Shown: positions 17,101 through 24,931 of the stretch, piece after piece
Numbering within the stretch: position 1 is the stretch's first letter
How the letters are laid out: each line of letters starts with the position of its first letter
NCBI GenBank assembly: GCA_963728475.1
Contig: CAVSKL010000002.1
Location: 124,001-188,000, forward strand
DNA from: CAVSKL01 sp963728475 [NCBI: Candidatus Eiseniibacteriota bacterium]
GTDB taxonomy: Bacteria; Eisenbacteria; RBG-16-71-46; JABDJR01
Direction of reading: 5' to 3'
Length of the DNA stretch: 64,000 nt
Notes under the pieces: model-generated
Seen by the model: the letters and a program-made list of their open reading frames with translations, nothing else
Told to the model about the DNA's origin: nothing
The model's database searches: none
Program-made: the position numbers and the translations under genes

Positions 17101-19861
17101 GGGCGTCTCCCGTGTCGCCGAGCGGGCCGGCGGTCGCGTCCACAAAGGCCTGGCCGGGCTCCATCACCGTCACCGCCTGGTCCGCCGCCGGAACCGGGCT
17201 CACGACCTGCACAATCCCCGACGGCCAGCGAACGATCAACGAATCCACCGTGGTTACCGCCCCCAGCCCGAAGTTCGCCACCAGCGCGTCCTGCGAGCAG
17301 AAGCCCGATCCCCCCGACACTTCCCGGATCCTCGTCACCCCGCCGGCCACGACTTCCACCCGGGCTCCGATTCCGGCCCGATTCGACAGCGTTCCCTGAA
17401 GCTTCACCTGCAGCCAGTGGTTGCCGTTCACCGCCTCGTTGCGGAACAGCCGGTTGGGCGTTGTTTCGCCCGCGAGGTAGAGATCCAGGTCGCCGTCGTC
17501 ATCGTAATCCCCCCACGCCACGCCGGTCCCATTGCCCGTGTCGCCCAGGGGAACGGTCGTGGCGTCTGAGAACGTCCCGCCGCCGTCATTGCGGAAAAGC
17601 TTGTTGGCGGTGCCGTAGTTGGCGAGGTAGAGGTCGAGATCGCCATCGTTGTCGTAGTCGCCCCAGGCCACGCCCAAGCCCTGGCCGGTGTCGCCCAGCG
17701 GGCTGGTGGTGACGTCTGCGAACACCCCGCCGCCGTCGTTGCGGAAGAGCCGGTTGGCTCCGTCGTTGGAGAGGTAGAGGTCGAGGTCGCCGTCGTTGTC
17801 GTAGTCCCCCCACGCCACCCCCAAGCCCTGGCCCGTGTCGCCGAGCGGTCCGCTCGTCACGTCCACGAACGCGCCGCCGCCGTCGTTGCGGAACAGCTTG
17901 TTCGGCGAGCCGTAGTTGACGAGGTAAAGGTCGAGATCGCCGTCGTTGTCGTAGTCGCCCCACGCCACGCCCTGGCCGGGCCCGGTGTCGCCCAGCGGGC
18001 CGCTGGTGGCGTCGGCGAACACCCCGCCGCCGTCGTTGCGGAGCAGCTTGTTCGCCGAGAGGCTGTTGACGAGGTAGAGGTCGAGGTCGCCGTCGTTGTC
18101 GTAATCCCCCCACGCCGCAGCAAGGCCGTAGTTCGGGTCGCCCAACGGTCCATTGGTGACATCCACGAACACTCCACCGCCGTCGTTGCGGAACAGCGCG
18201 TTAGCCTGGCCGAGATTGGTGAGGTAGAGGTCGAGGTCGCCGTCGTTGTCGTAGTCCCCCCATGCCACCCCGACGCCGCTGCGTGCATCACCCAGCGGGC
18301 CGCTGGTGGCATCCACCCATGTCCCCCCGTCGTTGCGGAAGAGCTTGTTCGCCTGACCATTGTTGGCGAGATAGAGGTCGAGGTCGCCGTCGTTGTCGTA
18401 GTCCCCCCACGCCACGCCCTCGCCACTGCCCGAGTCGCCCAGCGGACCGCCGCCGGTCGCGTTCACGAAGGCAGGCCCGCTCTCCACCACCGTCACCGCC
18501 TGATCCACCGCCGGCGCAGAACTCACCGTCTGCACGACCCCCGACGGCCAGTAGACGATCAGCGAATCCACCGTCGTCGCCGCGCCCAGCCCGAAGCTCG
18601 CGGTGAGGGCGTTCTGCGACCCGTAGCCCAGGCCGCCCGAGACTTCGCGCACCTGGCTCAGGGAGCCCGCCACCACGCGAACCCGGGCGCCGATCCCCGA
18701 GCGGTTCGACAGCGTTCCCTGAAGCTTCACCTCCAGCCAGTGGTTCCCGTTGGCCTGGTCGTTGCGAAGCAGCGTGTTCGCCTGGTTGTCGTTGGCGACG
18801 TAGAGATCCAGGTCGCCGTCGTTGTCGTAGTCCCCCCATGACCCGCCCCGCCCTTGTCCCGGGTCGCCCACCGGGCCGCTGGTCACGTCCACGAACGTCC
18901 CGCCGCCGTCGTTTCGGAACAGCTTGTTCGCGGAGCCGTAGTTGACGAGGTAGAGGTCGAGGTCGCCGTCGTTGTCGTAGTCCGCCCACAGCACGACGCG
19001 CCCGGCGTCGGTGTCGCCGAGCGGTCCGCTGGTCACGTCGACGAACGTGCCGCCGCCGTCATTTCTAAACAGCCGGTTCGCCGCGCTGCCGCCCATGACC
19101 AGATAGAGATCCGGATCCCCGTCGTTGTCGTAGTCGCCCCAGGCCACGCCCTCGCCGTTGCCGGCGTCGCCCAGGGGCCCGCTCGTCACGTCGACGAAGG
19201 TGCCGCCGCCGTCGTTGCGGAACAGCTTGTTGGCCTGCCCCTCGTTGGAGAGATAAAGGTCCGGGTCGCCGTCCAGATCGTAGTCGGCCCAGGCGATGCC
19301 GATCCCGTTGCCGGCGTTGTCGAGCGGCGCGGTGGTGGCGTCCACCCAGACTCCGTTGTCGTTGCGGAACAGTTTGTTGGCGGTGCCGTAGTTGGCGACG
19401 TAGAGGTCGAGGTCGCCGTCGTTGTCGTAGTCCACCCAGGCGACGTCGAGGCCCGAATCGGCGTCCCCGAGCGGGCCGCTGGTGGCGTCGACGAAGGTGC
19501 CGCCGCCGTCGTTTCGGAACAGCCGGTTGGCCCCGATCGCCCCTACGTAGAGGTCTGGATCGCCGTCGTTGTCGTAGTCGCCCCAGGCGACCGCGGCCGT
19601 GCCACCGCCGTCGTCGAGCGGCGCGGTCGCGACGTTGACGAAGCTGCCTCCGTCGTTGCGGAACAGGCGGTTGGGGCCGCCGGCGTTGGAGAGGAAGAGA
19701 TCGAGATCGCCGTCGTTGTCATAGTCGGCCCAGGCGGTGCCCCAGCCGTAGCTCGCATCGTCGAGCGGCGGCAGGGTCACGTCGCTGAACTGGGCATGGG
19801 CGGCGGTCGCGGCGGAGAGCAGGGCACCCAGAATGAGGGCGGTCGTCGCGTAGCGCCTCAT
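14186..19861 (-). CDS. Giant secreted FG-GAP/VCBS repeat protein with four ASPIC/UnbV domains and FlgD-like C-terminus
   Basis: Exported protein of 1891 residues, CRTAC1-like. The start at 19861 gives a signal peptide ending AATAAHAQ, with GGAGG nine bases upstream. The body has 28 blade motifs of the form AWGDYDNDGDLDLYLANYG (Ca-binding DxDxDxDxD loops) about 50 residues apart. An ASPIC/UnbV domain (GNHWLQVKLQGT, SNRAGIGARV, WPSGIVQ) follows every seventh blade, giving four modules of about 444 residues. The last 90 residues are a FlgD-like Ig domain (PNPSTGRATIRFALP, IFDVAGRRVRVL, GVYLYRL) of the kind used as a sorting tag in FCB bacteria. Four tandem seven-bladed propellers would suit cell-surface adhesion or ligand binding. 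No enzyme motif is visible. Confidence 0.93.
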   Translation of the reverse strand: MRRYATTALILGALLSAATAAHAQFSDVTLPPLDDASYGWGTAWADYDNDGDLDLFLSNAGGPNRLFRNDGGSFVNVATAPLDDGGGTAAVAWGDYDNDGDPDLYVGAIGANRLFRNDGGGTFVDATSGPLGDADSGLDVAWVDYDNDGDLDLYVANYGTANKLFRNDNGVWVDATTAPLDNAGNGIGIAWADYDLDGDPDLYLSNEGQANKLFRNDGGGTFVDVTSGPLGDAGNGEGVAWGDYDNDGDPDLYLVMGGSAANRLFRNDGGGTFVDVTSGPLGDTDAGRVVLWADYDNDGDLDLYLVNYGSANKLFRNDGGGTFVDVTSGPVGDPGQGRGGSWGDYDNDGDLDLYVANDNQANTLLRNDQANGNHWLEVKLQGTLSNRSGIGARVRVVAGSLSQVREVSGGLGYGSQNALTASFGLGAATTVDSLIVYWPSGVVQTVSSAPAVDQAVTVVESGPAFVNATGGGPLGDSGSGEGVAWGDYDNDGDLDLYLANNGQANKLFRNDGGTWVDATSGPLGDARSGVGVAWGDYDNDGDLDLYLTNLGQANALFRNDGGGVFVDVTNGPLGDPNYGLAAAWGDYDNDGDLDLYLVNSLSANKLLRNDGGGVFADATSGPLGDTGPGQGVAWGDYDNDGDLDLYLVNYGSPNKLFRNDGGGAFVDVTSGPLGDTGQGLGVAWGDYDNDGDLDLYLSNDGANRLFRNDGGGVFADVTTSPLGDTGQGLGVAWGDYDNDGDLDLYLANYGTANKLFRNDGGGTFSDATTVPLGDTGNGTGVAWGDYDDDGDLDLYLAGETTPNRLFRNEAVNGNHWLQVKLQGTLSNRAGIGARVEVVAGGVTRIREVSGGSGFCSQDALVANFGLGAVTTVDSLIVRWPSGIVQVVSPVPAADQAVTVMEPGQAFVDATAGPLGDTGDARGVAWGDYDNDGDLDLYLVNYGSANKLFRNDGGGVFVDVTNGPLGDPSYGLAAAWGDYDNDGDLDLYVSNYESPSKLLRNDGGSGFVDVTSGPLGGSGYGFGMAWGDYDNDGDLDLYLADSNGANKLLRNDGAGVFVDATSGPLGDTGSSGCLAWGDYDNDGDLDLYLVNYGSANKLFRNDGAGMFVDVTSGPMGDTGHGSGVAWGDYDNDGDLDLYLATLDGANKLFRNDGGGVFVDATSGPLGDAGHGEGVAWGDYDNDGDLDLYLANYGSANKLFRNDGGGVFVDATSGPVGDPGSSWGVAWGDYDNDGDLDLYVANGLEANKLFRNETANGNHWLQVKLQGTVSNRAGIGARVSVVAGGVTRISEVSGGSGFLSQDALTASFGLGAATTVSSLVIRWPSGIVQTVSPAPAVDQAVTVVESGQAFADATSGPLGDTGQGTGVAWGDYDNDGDLDLYLANNGSSNKLLRNDGGGVFADATAAPLDDAGAGFGAAWGDYDNDGNLDLYHAVVSGSNKLFRNAGGGGFTDATAGPLGDPDDGIGAAWGDYDNDGDLDLYLANFGQANKLLRNDGGGVFVDATSGPLGDTGQGDGVAWADYDNDGDLDLYLANYGQANKLFRNDGGGVFVDATSGPLGDTGQGTGVTWGDYDNDGDLDLYLANDGPGNKLFRNDGGGVFVDATSGPLGDNSSSWGVAWGDYDNDGDLDLYVADNYSAPNRLFRNQGGGEFVDVVDGPAGDAGGGQGVAWGDYDNDGDLDLYLANRDGANKLFRNETANGSRWLQVKLQGTVSNRAGIGARVEVAAGGVTRIRELSGGSGFCSQDAPVASFGLGAATTVDSLIVRWPSGIVQHVLPAPAVDQAVTVIEPGQTAVGDPTDAPPAFVLSAAAPNPSTGRATIRFALPRAAAVAIEIFDVAGRRVRVLAAGNEAPGHHQVTWDGRDGQGQPVPAGVYLYRLRAAGFSATGRMVVVR
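14790..19800. repeat. Coding tandem repeat: 28 blades of about 150 bp in four 1.33-kb modules
   Basis: The core GTCGCCGTCGTTGTCGTAGT recurs about every 150 bases (for example near 14993, 15143, 15293, 15443, 15593 and 15743). The ASPIC segments recur about every 1.33 kb (near 14760, 16090, 17425 and 18735). Some blades are almost identical at DNA level: the stretch from 16950 and that from 18124 differ at only a few positions over about 70 bases. This points to recent segmental duplication or gene conversion. Such DNA is prone to copy-number change and assembly collapse. Confidence 0.9.
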
Positions 19862-20293
19862 GAGACATGTCCTCCCGGGCCGTTTCTCCGGCGGTGCTGA
19901 GAACCCGCGTTGCCCGGAGGTCGGTCGATGGCGTCCACGAGGCTCACCGAACCGGACGGGGGCCCTCCGAGGGGAGCGGCCAGGACGAGCATTGGAAAAT
20001 ACGACCAATTTGATCCGATATGATAGCACACACCGATCGGGAGCGAACCGGGGAAGGGGAAGTGCCCGACCGGGAGCGCTTCGGCCCGGCATCGCCGGCC
20101 GGCGGGGAGCGGGGCCCCGGCGCTGCCGGAAACGCCCGGCGCCGCCGCTTGCCAGAGGATCCGGTTCTGAGTAGACTGCGAGGATGTTCCCGGATGGGAG
20201 CGAGGCCGCGCTCGAACACGTATCCGATCCCCCGAGGACCTCGTTTCCCTGTCGTGTCGGTCCTTCATCCCAACCCCCTTGAGGAGGTACCGC
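19862..20293. other. Divergent intergenic region between the FG-GAP gene and the RiPP precursor
   Basis: The 432 bases contain no supported gene. The plus-strand RiPP promoter is annotated separately (20149-20177). For the minus-strand FG-GAP gene, an AT-rich patch near 19995-20035 contains, on the minus strand, TGCTATCAT, which could be an extended -10 element. I see no clear -35 for it. Confidence 0.5.
20149..20177 (+). promoter_or_regulatory. Candidate sigma-70-like promoter of the RiPP locus
   Basis: TTGCCA (20149-20154) and TAGACT (20172-20177) are separated by exactly 17 bases, 117 bases before the precursor ATG. The same -10 hexamer, TAGACT, with the same spacing, occurs at the sigma-kinase-CHAT operon (27769-27797). 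Confidence 0.5.
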
Positions 20294-20425
20294 ATGAAGA
20301 AGCTCACCGGAAAGCTGACCCTGAACAAGGAGACGGTGAAGAAGCTGAACAGCCCGAAGCGGGGACCGGGTCACACCCAGCCCACGACCACGGTTCAGCC
20401 CTCCTATCTCTCCAAGTGCTGCTGA
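20294..20425 (+). CDS. Class I lanthipeptide-like RiPP precursor peptide (43 aa)
   Basis: Precursor peptide of 43 residues. AGGAGG lies eight bases before the ATG. Residues 1-19 (MKKLTGKLTLNKETVKKLN) form a leader with the LxLNKETVxxL pattern seen in precursors of LanB-type lanthipeptides from Bacteroidetes-like bacteria. Residues 20-43 are the likely core: they contain Ser20, Thr28, Thr31-33, Ser37 and Ser40 and end in SYLSKCC. Dehydratable Ser/Thr and C-terminal Cys42-Cys43 are what a dehydratase and thioether chemistry need. A full-length LanB gene begins 89 bases downstream after a hairpin. The leader-core boundary is unclear; no double-Gly site is present, and RGPG at 23-26 could mark it. 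The call rests on composition plus context. Confidence 0.8.
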   Translation: MKKLTGKLTLNKETVKKLNSPKRGPGHTQPTTTVQPSYLSKCC

Positions 20426-20456
20426 CCGCCAGGTAGTCGGCGAGCACCGCTCTTTG

Positions 20457-20491
20457 CGCCACGAGCAGCGCCTGCGCTGCTCGTGGCGTTT
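20457..20491 (+). terminator. Hairpin between precursor and LanB (attenuator or terminator)
   Basis: A perfect 15-bp inverted repeat (20457-20471 and 20474-20488, arms CGCCACGAGCAGCGC and complement) is followed by only three T residues. It starts 31 bases after the precursor stop. The weak T tract suggests partial read-through, which would give more precursor than modifying enzyme, as is common in RiPP operons. Confidence 0.65.
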
Positions 20492-20514
20492 CCGCCGGAC
20501 CCGCCGTCGAGACC

Positions 20515-23500
20515 ATGAAAGGGAAGCCGGGCACCTCCCGCGGGGAACCCCCCATCGCCGCGAGTCCGGGGGGCCGCCGGCGGGCCGCGGTCGCCGGGGG
20601 TCCCGTCGCCGGGCCCCGCCCACCGGACCCCCGCCCCGGGCCTCATTCGTCGGGCCCCGGGTACACCGTCGATTTCTTCGTCCTCCGGACGCCGCTTCTC
20701 CCCTGGGACACCCTGGAGGCGTGGGCCGGAGGACTGGAGGCGCCCGCTTTCGAGGGCCGGGAACTCCAGGCCGCGCTTGAGCGCGACCGCGAGACCCTCT
20801 CTTCCCGGCTCCAGCGGCTCGCGCAGGAGCCGGTCCTCCGCGAGGCGCTCTTCCTCGGCTCCCCCGATCTCGAGTCGAGCCTGGAGGTGTGGTTCGCCGA
20901 TTCCGGGAGCGAGCGGGGGCGGCGGGTGGGCCGGGCGGTGCTCCGCTACGTCACCCGCATGTGCGCCCGGGCCACTCCGTTCGGGCTCTTCGCGGGCCAC
21001 GCTCTCGGCATCACCGGTTCGCGCACCCGCCTCGAGGTGCCCCCGCGCGAAGCGTCCTCGCGCCACACCCGCCTCGACATGGACTATCTCCTCGCTCTGG
21101 CCGAAACGCTCGGCCGGGAAGAGGGCATCCGGGCGGACCTCTCCTATCGCCTGAACTCCAGCCTCTACCGCGCCGCCGGCCGCATCCGCTACGTGGAGTC
21201 GCGACTCCAGGACAAGGCGCGTACCCATCACCTGGTGGCCCTGGAGCCGGCCCCGTACCTGGAGTCCACCCTCGCCCTGGCGGCGGCGGGCGCCACTCCG
21301 TCGGAGCTGGCGCGCCCCCTGGTGGACGGTGAGGTGAGCCTCGAGGAAGCGGAGGCCTTTGTCCGGGAGCTCACCGAGACCCAGATTCTGGTCTCCGGCC
21401 TCTCGCCGGCGGTGACCGGTCCCGAGCCGATTCACGGTCTGGTGGATCTGCTCGAGCGCCTGCCCGCGGGCCGGGCGGCGGCCGGGCGGCTGCGGGAAGC
21501 CGGAGCCGCCCTCCAGGAGCTGGACCGCGAGGGGCTGGGGCACGCTCCCGACCGGTATCGCGGCATCGCGGCGCGGTTGCCGGAGCCCTCGGAGAAGCCC
21601 GACCTGGCCCGGCTCTTCCAGGTGGACCTGGTGAAGGGGCCCAGCGCGCTCACTCTCGCCGAGGAGGTGATCGCGGAGATCGCGCGCGGCGTCGAGACGT
21701 TGCGGAGCGTGTTCGGCGGCCGGGGCGAGGATCCGCTGGCCGCATTCCGGGAGGCGTTCATCCGCCGCTACGAGGGGCGCGAAGTGCCCCTGGCCGAGGC
21801 CCTGGATGAAGAGGTGGGGGTGGGGTTCGCCGCGTCCGACGCTCCCTCCGCCGAGGCCTCTCCGCTCCTCGACGGCCTCCGGTTTCCCGAAGCCTCGGGT
21901 GAGGAGCGCGACCCATGGACCGCCCCGCAGCGGGCGCTCCTCCTGCGAAAGCTGGACGAGGCGGTGCGGACCGGCGCGATCGAGATCGATCTGGAAGCCG
22001 GAGACCTGAGGATCCTGGCCTCTCCGCGGCCGGGCCCGCTGCCCAACGCCTACGCGGCCATGGTCACCCTGGCCGCGCCCTCGGCCGGGGCGGTGGACCG
22101 CGGCGAGTACCGGGTAGTGCTGGAAGGGGTGACCGGACCGTCCGGGGTGCGGTTGCTGGGCCGCTTCTGCCATGCCGATCCGGACCTGCGCCGCCGGGTC
22201 GAGGCGCATCTGCGCGCCGAGGAGGCGCTCACCCCCGGCGCGCTTTTCGCGGAGATCGTGCACCTCCCCGAGGGGCGCATCGGCAACGTGCTCTGCCGGC
22301 CGGTCCTGCGCAAGCACGAAATCCCGTACCTGGGCCGCTCCGGGGCCTCGGAGGAATTCCAGCTTCCGCTGGGGGACCTGCGCGTCCGCGTGGACGGCGG
22401 CCGCGTGGTGCTCCGCTCCGCCCGGCTGGACCGCGAGATCCTCCCCCGCATGTCCACCGCCCACAACTTCACCTGGCAGAGCGTGGGCGTGTACCGGTTC
22501 CTCTGCCTGCTCCAGAACCAGGACGGTCCCGCCGGGCTCGGGTGGCGGTGGGGAACCCTGGGGGAGGCGGCCTTCCTCCCCCGGGTCAGCTGCGGGCGGG
22601 TGGTTCTTGCGCCGGCCCACTGGCGGGTGGAGCGGGAGGAGATGCGGGCGATCCCGGCCGACGGCGGCGCGGACTCCATGCGCGCGGTCCGCCGGTGGCG
22701 CGCGCGGCGGGGGCTTCCGCGCTGGGTCTCCTTGGCCGAGGCCGACCACGTGTTGCCGGTGGACCTGGAGAACGTGCTCGGGGTCGACATGCTGCTCCAC
22801 CTGGTCCGGGAGCGTGACGCCTCGATCCTGCGGGAAATGTTCCCCGGCCCCGGCGACCTCTGCGCCGCCGGCCCCGAGGGACGCTTCGTGCACGAGCTGG
22901 TCGTGCCCTTCGTCCGCCGGCGGGAACCCTCGCCCGCTCCCTCCCGGCCCCGGGACGAGGATGCCCCGGGCGGGGAGCGCCGCCGCGTCTTCTTCCCGGG
23001 GTCGGACTGCCTGTTCGTCGCCCTCCATACCGGGACCTCGACCGCCGACCGGCTCCTCCGCCGCCTGGTGCGCCCCCTGGTGGACGAGGCCCTCGGCTCC
23101 GGCGCGGCCCGGCGCTGGTTCTTCATCCGCTACGCCGATCCCGAATGGCATCTGCGGGTGCGCTTCTTCGGTCCCCCCGCGCGGCTCGCCGCCGAGGTCC
23201 TTCCGAGACTGGAGAGCCTGGCCGCGCCGCTCTTCGAAGAGGGCGGCCTCTCCCGCCTCTCGCTCCTCACCTACGAGCGCGAGGTGGAGCGGTACGGCGG
23301 TCCGGAAGGGGTCGAGTGCGCGGAGGCGATGTTCCAGGAGGACAGCGTGGCCGCGCTGGAGATCGTCGAGACCCTGGCCGGGGACGCGGGGGCCGACGCG
23401 CGCTGGCGGCTCGCCCTGGTGGGCATGGACCGGCTCCTCGAGGACCTGGGGCTCGACCTGGAAGCGAAGCTCGGGGTGGTGCGCGCTTCCCGGGCCGCGC

Positions 23501-23856
23501 TCGGAAGGGAGTTCGAGGTGGACAAGGAGTTCGAGGGCCGGCTGGGAATGCGGTTCCGGGGCGAGCGGGGGTCCCTGGAGGCGCTCCTCGGGGCCTCGGA
23601 CGACGAGGACGGAGAGCTGGGGCCGGGCCTGGCCGCGCTCCGGCGGCGGTCGGATCGCCTGGTCCCCTGGTGCCGGCGCCTGCGGGAACTGGAGCGCGAA
23701 GGGCGGCTCGCCTGCAAGAGGGACGAGCTCGCGGCCAGCCACCTCCACATGCACGCCAACCGGCTCTTGCGCTCCTCCCACCGCGCCCAGGAGCTCGTGA
23801 TCTACGACTTCCTGGTCCGGCTCTACCGCTCGCAGCTCGCCCGTCAAGTTCGCTGA
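20515..23856 (+). CDS. lanB: Full-length lantibiotic dehydratase (LanB) with elimination domain
   Basis: Protein of 1113 residues. Class I LanB enzymes glutamylate Ser/Thr of a precursor using Glu-tRNA and then eliminate glutamate to give dehydroalanine or dehydrobutyrine. Conserved LanB landmarks start at YTVDFFVLRTPLLPWDTLEAW (about residue 49). They include the RMCARATPFGLFAG segment, the HNFTWQSVGVYRFL region and a C-terminal SpaB_C/elimination domain (about 815-1110). That domain carries RRWFFIRYADPEWHLRVRFF, TYEREVERYGGPEG and HLHMHANRLLRSS. Both halves are fused, so the enzyme should be self-sufficient. The ATG at 20515 lacks a clear ribosome site and the first 48 residues are Pro/Gly/Arg-rich. 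No in-frame alternative start lies between. No LanC, protease or exporter is in the window. Confidence 0.93.
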   Translation: MKGKPGTSRGEPPIAASPGGRRRAAVAGGPVAGPRPPDPRPGPHSSGPGYTVDFFVLRTPLLPWDTLEAWAGGLEAPAFEGRELQAALERDRETLSSRLQRLAQEPVLREALFLGSPDLESSLEVWFADSGSERGRRVGRAVLRYVTRMCARATPFGLFAGHALGITGSRTRLEVPPREASSRHTRLDMDYLLALAETLGREEGIRADLSYRLNSSLYRAAGRIRYVESRLQDKARTHHLVALEPAPYLESTLALAAAGATPSELARPLVDGEVSLEEAEAFVRELTETQILVSGLSPAVTGPEPIHGLVDLLERLPAGRAAAGRLREAGAALQELDREGLGHAPDRYRGIAARLPEPSEKPDLARLFQVDLVKGPSALTLAEEVIAEIARGVETLRSVFGGRGEDPLAAFREAFIRRYEGREVPLAEALDEEVGVGFAASDAPSAEASPLLDGLRFPEASGEERDPWTAPQRALLLRKLDEAVRTGAIEIDLEAGDLRILASPRPGPLPNAYAAMVTLAAPSAGAVDRGEYRVVLEGVTGPSGVRLLGRFCHADPDLRRRVEAHLRAEEALTPGALFAEIVHLPEGRIGNVLCRPVLRKHEIPYLGRSGASEEFQLPLGDLRVRVDGGRVVLRSARLDREILPRMSTAHNFTWQSVGVYRFLCLLQNQDGPAGLGWRWGTLGEAAFLPRVSCGRVVLAPAHWRVEREEMRAIPADGGADSMRAVRRWRARRGLPRWVSLAEADHVLPVDLENVLGVDMLLHLVRERDASILREMFPGPGDLCAAGPEGRFVHELVVPFVRRREPSPAPSRPRDEDAPGGERRRVFFPGSDCLFVALHTGTSTADRLLRRLVRPLVDEALGSGAARRWFFIRYADPEWHLRVRFFGPPARLAAEVLPRLESLAAPLFEEGGLSRLSLLTYEREVERYGGPEGVECAEAMFQEDSVAALEIVETLAGDAGADARWRLALVGMDRLLEDLGLDLEAKLGVVRASRAALGREFEVDKEFEGRLGMRFRGERGSLEALLGASDDEDGELGPGLAALRRRSDRLVPWCRRLRELEREGRLACKRDELAASHLHMHANRLLRSSHRAQELVIYDFLVRLYRSQLARQVR

Positions 23857-23953
23857 GGTCGCGCGGGCCGGGGGAGGGAACCCCTTCACCGACCGGCGGC
23901 GAAGGGGCCGGTCCAGGGACTACGGCGCCGCGCGATCCAGGTAGAATCCTCCG

Positions 23954-24931
23954 ATGCCCCACCGCCGGCGTTCGCTCGTCCTGGCCGCGACGGCCCTCGT
24001 TCTCCTCATCGTGGTCCTGGAGGTCTTCGTCCCTCCGGGGAACACCCGGTGGTGGAACACGGTGTTCAACGCCGGCCACGCCCCGCTCTTCGGCGTCTTC
24101 TCCTGGATCGCGCTCTGGGGGGTGCTCCGGGCTTGGCCCGCCGCCGGCCGGAGCCGGGTGGGCCGGTATCTGGCGGTGTTCGCCCTGGCCGCCTCCGCCG
24201 GGGCGGGAAGCGAGATCCTCCAGCACTTCACCGGCCGCGACGCCGAGCTCGGCGACTGGGCCCGCGACCTGGCCGGGATCACCGCCTGCCTGCTCATGGC
24301 CGCCGCCTTCGATCCCCGGCTTCCCGTCCTGCCCCGCCGGCGGGCGCCCGCCCGGGTGGCGTTGCTGGCCCTCGCCTTCATCCCGGTGTGGATCGTGGCC
24401 GAGCCGGTGCTGGAGGTGGGGAACGCCTACCGCGAGCGCGACCTCGCCTTCCCGGTGCTCCTGAGCTTCGACGCCGCCTGGGAGCGCTTCTTCTTCTCCG
24501 TGAGCGACGGGTCGGTGGCGTGGAAACCGCTCCCCGCGCCCTCCCGGGAGCGCGAGGGGAATCTCGCCGGCCGGGTCACCCTGAACGCGCTCCCCGACGG
24601 CTATCCCGGAATCAGCATGAGCGAGCCGGTCGGCGACTGGACGGGTTACCGGACGCTGGCCTTCACCGTGGTGTCGCCCAGCCCGGAGCCGCGCGCGCTC
24701 CAGCTCCGGGTGGACGACGCCTTCGTGAAACAGGACTGGAGCCGCGCCTCCTACGTGGAGTTCACGGTGAGACCGGGGCGGAACCGGATCCGCATCCCCC
24801 TGGAGACGATCCGCGCCCAGCCCTCCGGTCATCCCCTGGACATGAGCCGGATCGCCGTGTTCGAGGTGTTCGCGGCCAAGCCCCGGCTCCCGCTCACCTT
24901 CTTCGTGGACGATTTCCGGCTGGAGCGCTAG
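23954..24931 (+). CDS. VanZ-like membrane protein with C-terminal beta-sandwich domain
   Basis: Protein of 325 residues. The first 140 residues carry about four membrane helices (LVLAATALVLLIVVLEVFV first) with the VanZ pattern: a HAPLFGVFSW segment and SEILQHFTGRDAELGDWARDLAG, close to the E-x-x-Q-x-F-x-x-R-x-x-x-x-D-x-x-x-N/D motif. Residues about 195-325 are soluble and resemble a carbohydrate-binding beta-sandwich (SYVEFTVRPGRNRIRIPLE, ending LTFFVDDFRLER). It follows LanB by 97 bases on the same strand. VanZ of enterococci gives low-level teicoplanin resistance, so an immunity role in the RiPP locus is conceivable but unproven. The stop overlaps the convergent oxidoreductase stop. Confidence 0.75.
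   Translation: MPHRRRSLVLAATALVLLIVVLEVFVPPGNTRWWNTVFNAGHAPLFGVFSWIALWGVLRAWPAAGRSRVGRYLAVFALAASAGAGSEILQHFTGRDAELGDWARDLAGITACLLMAAAFDPRLPVLPRRRAPARVALLALAFIPVWIVAEPVLEVGNAYRERDLAFPVLLSFDAAWERFFFSVSDGSVAWKPLPAPSREREGNLAGRVTLNALPDGYPGISMSEPVGDWTGYRTLAFTVVSPSPEPRALQLRVDDAFVKQDWSRASYVEFTVRPGRNRIRIPLETIRAQPSGHPLDMSRIAVFEVFAAKPRLPLTFFVDDFRLER

Noticed and set aside
14881-19800. Short-period repeats considered as a CRISPR array
   Set aside because: Units are about 150 bases, in frame, and encode Ca-binding blades; there are no unique spacers of constant length and no cas genes.
20404-23889. 1161-codon minus-strand frame opposite LanB
   Set aside because: Composition is typical of an antisense shadow and no motif is present; LanB on the plus strand explains the region.
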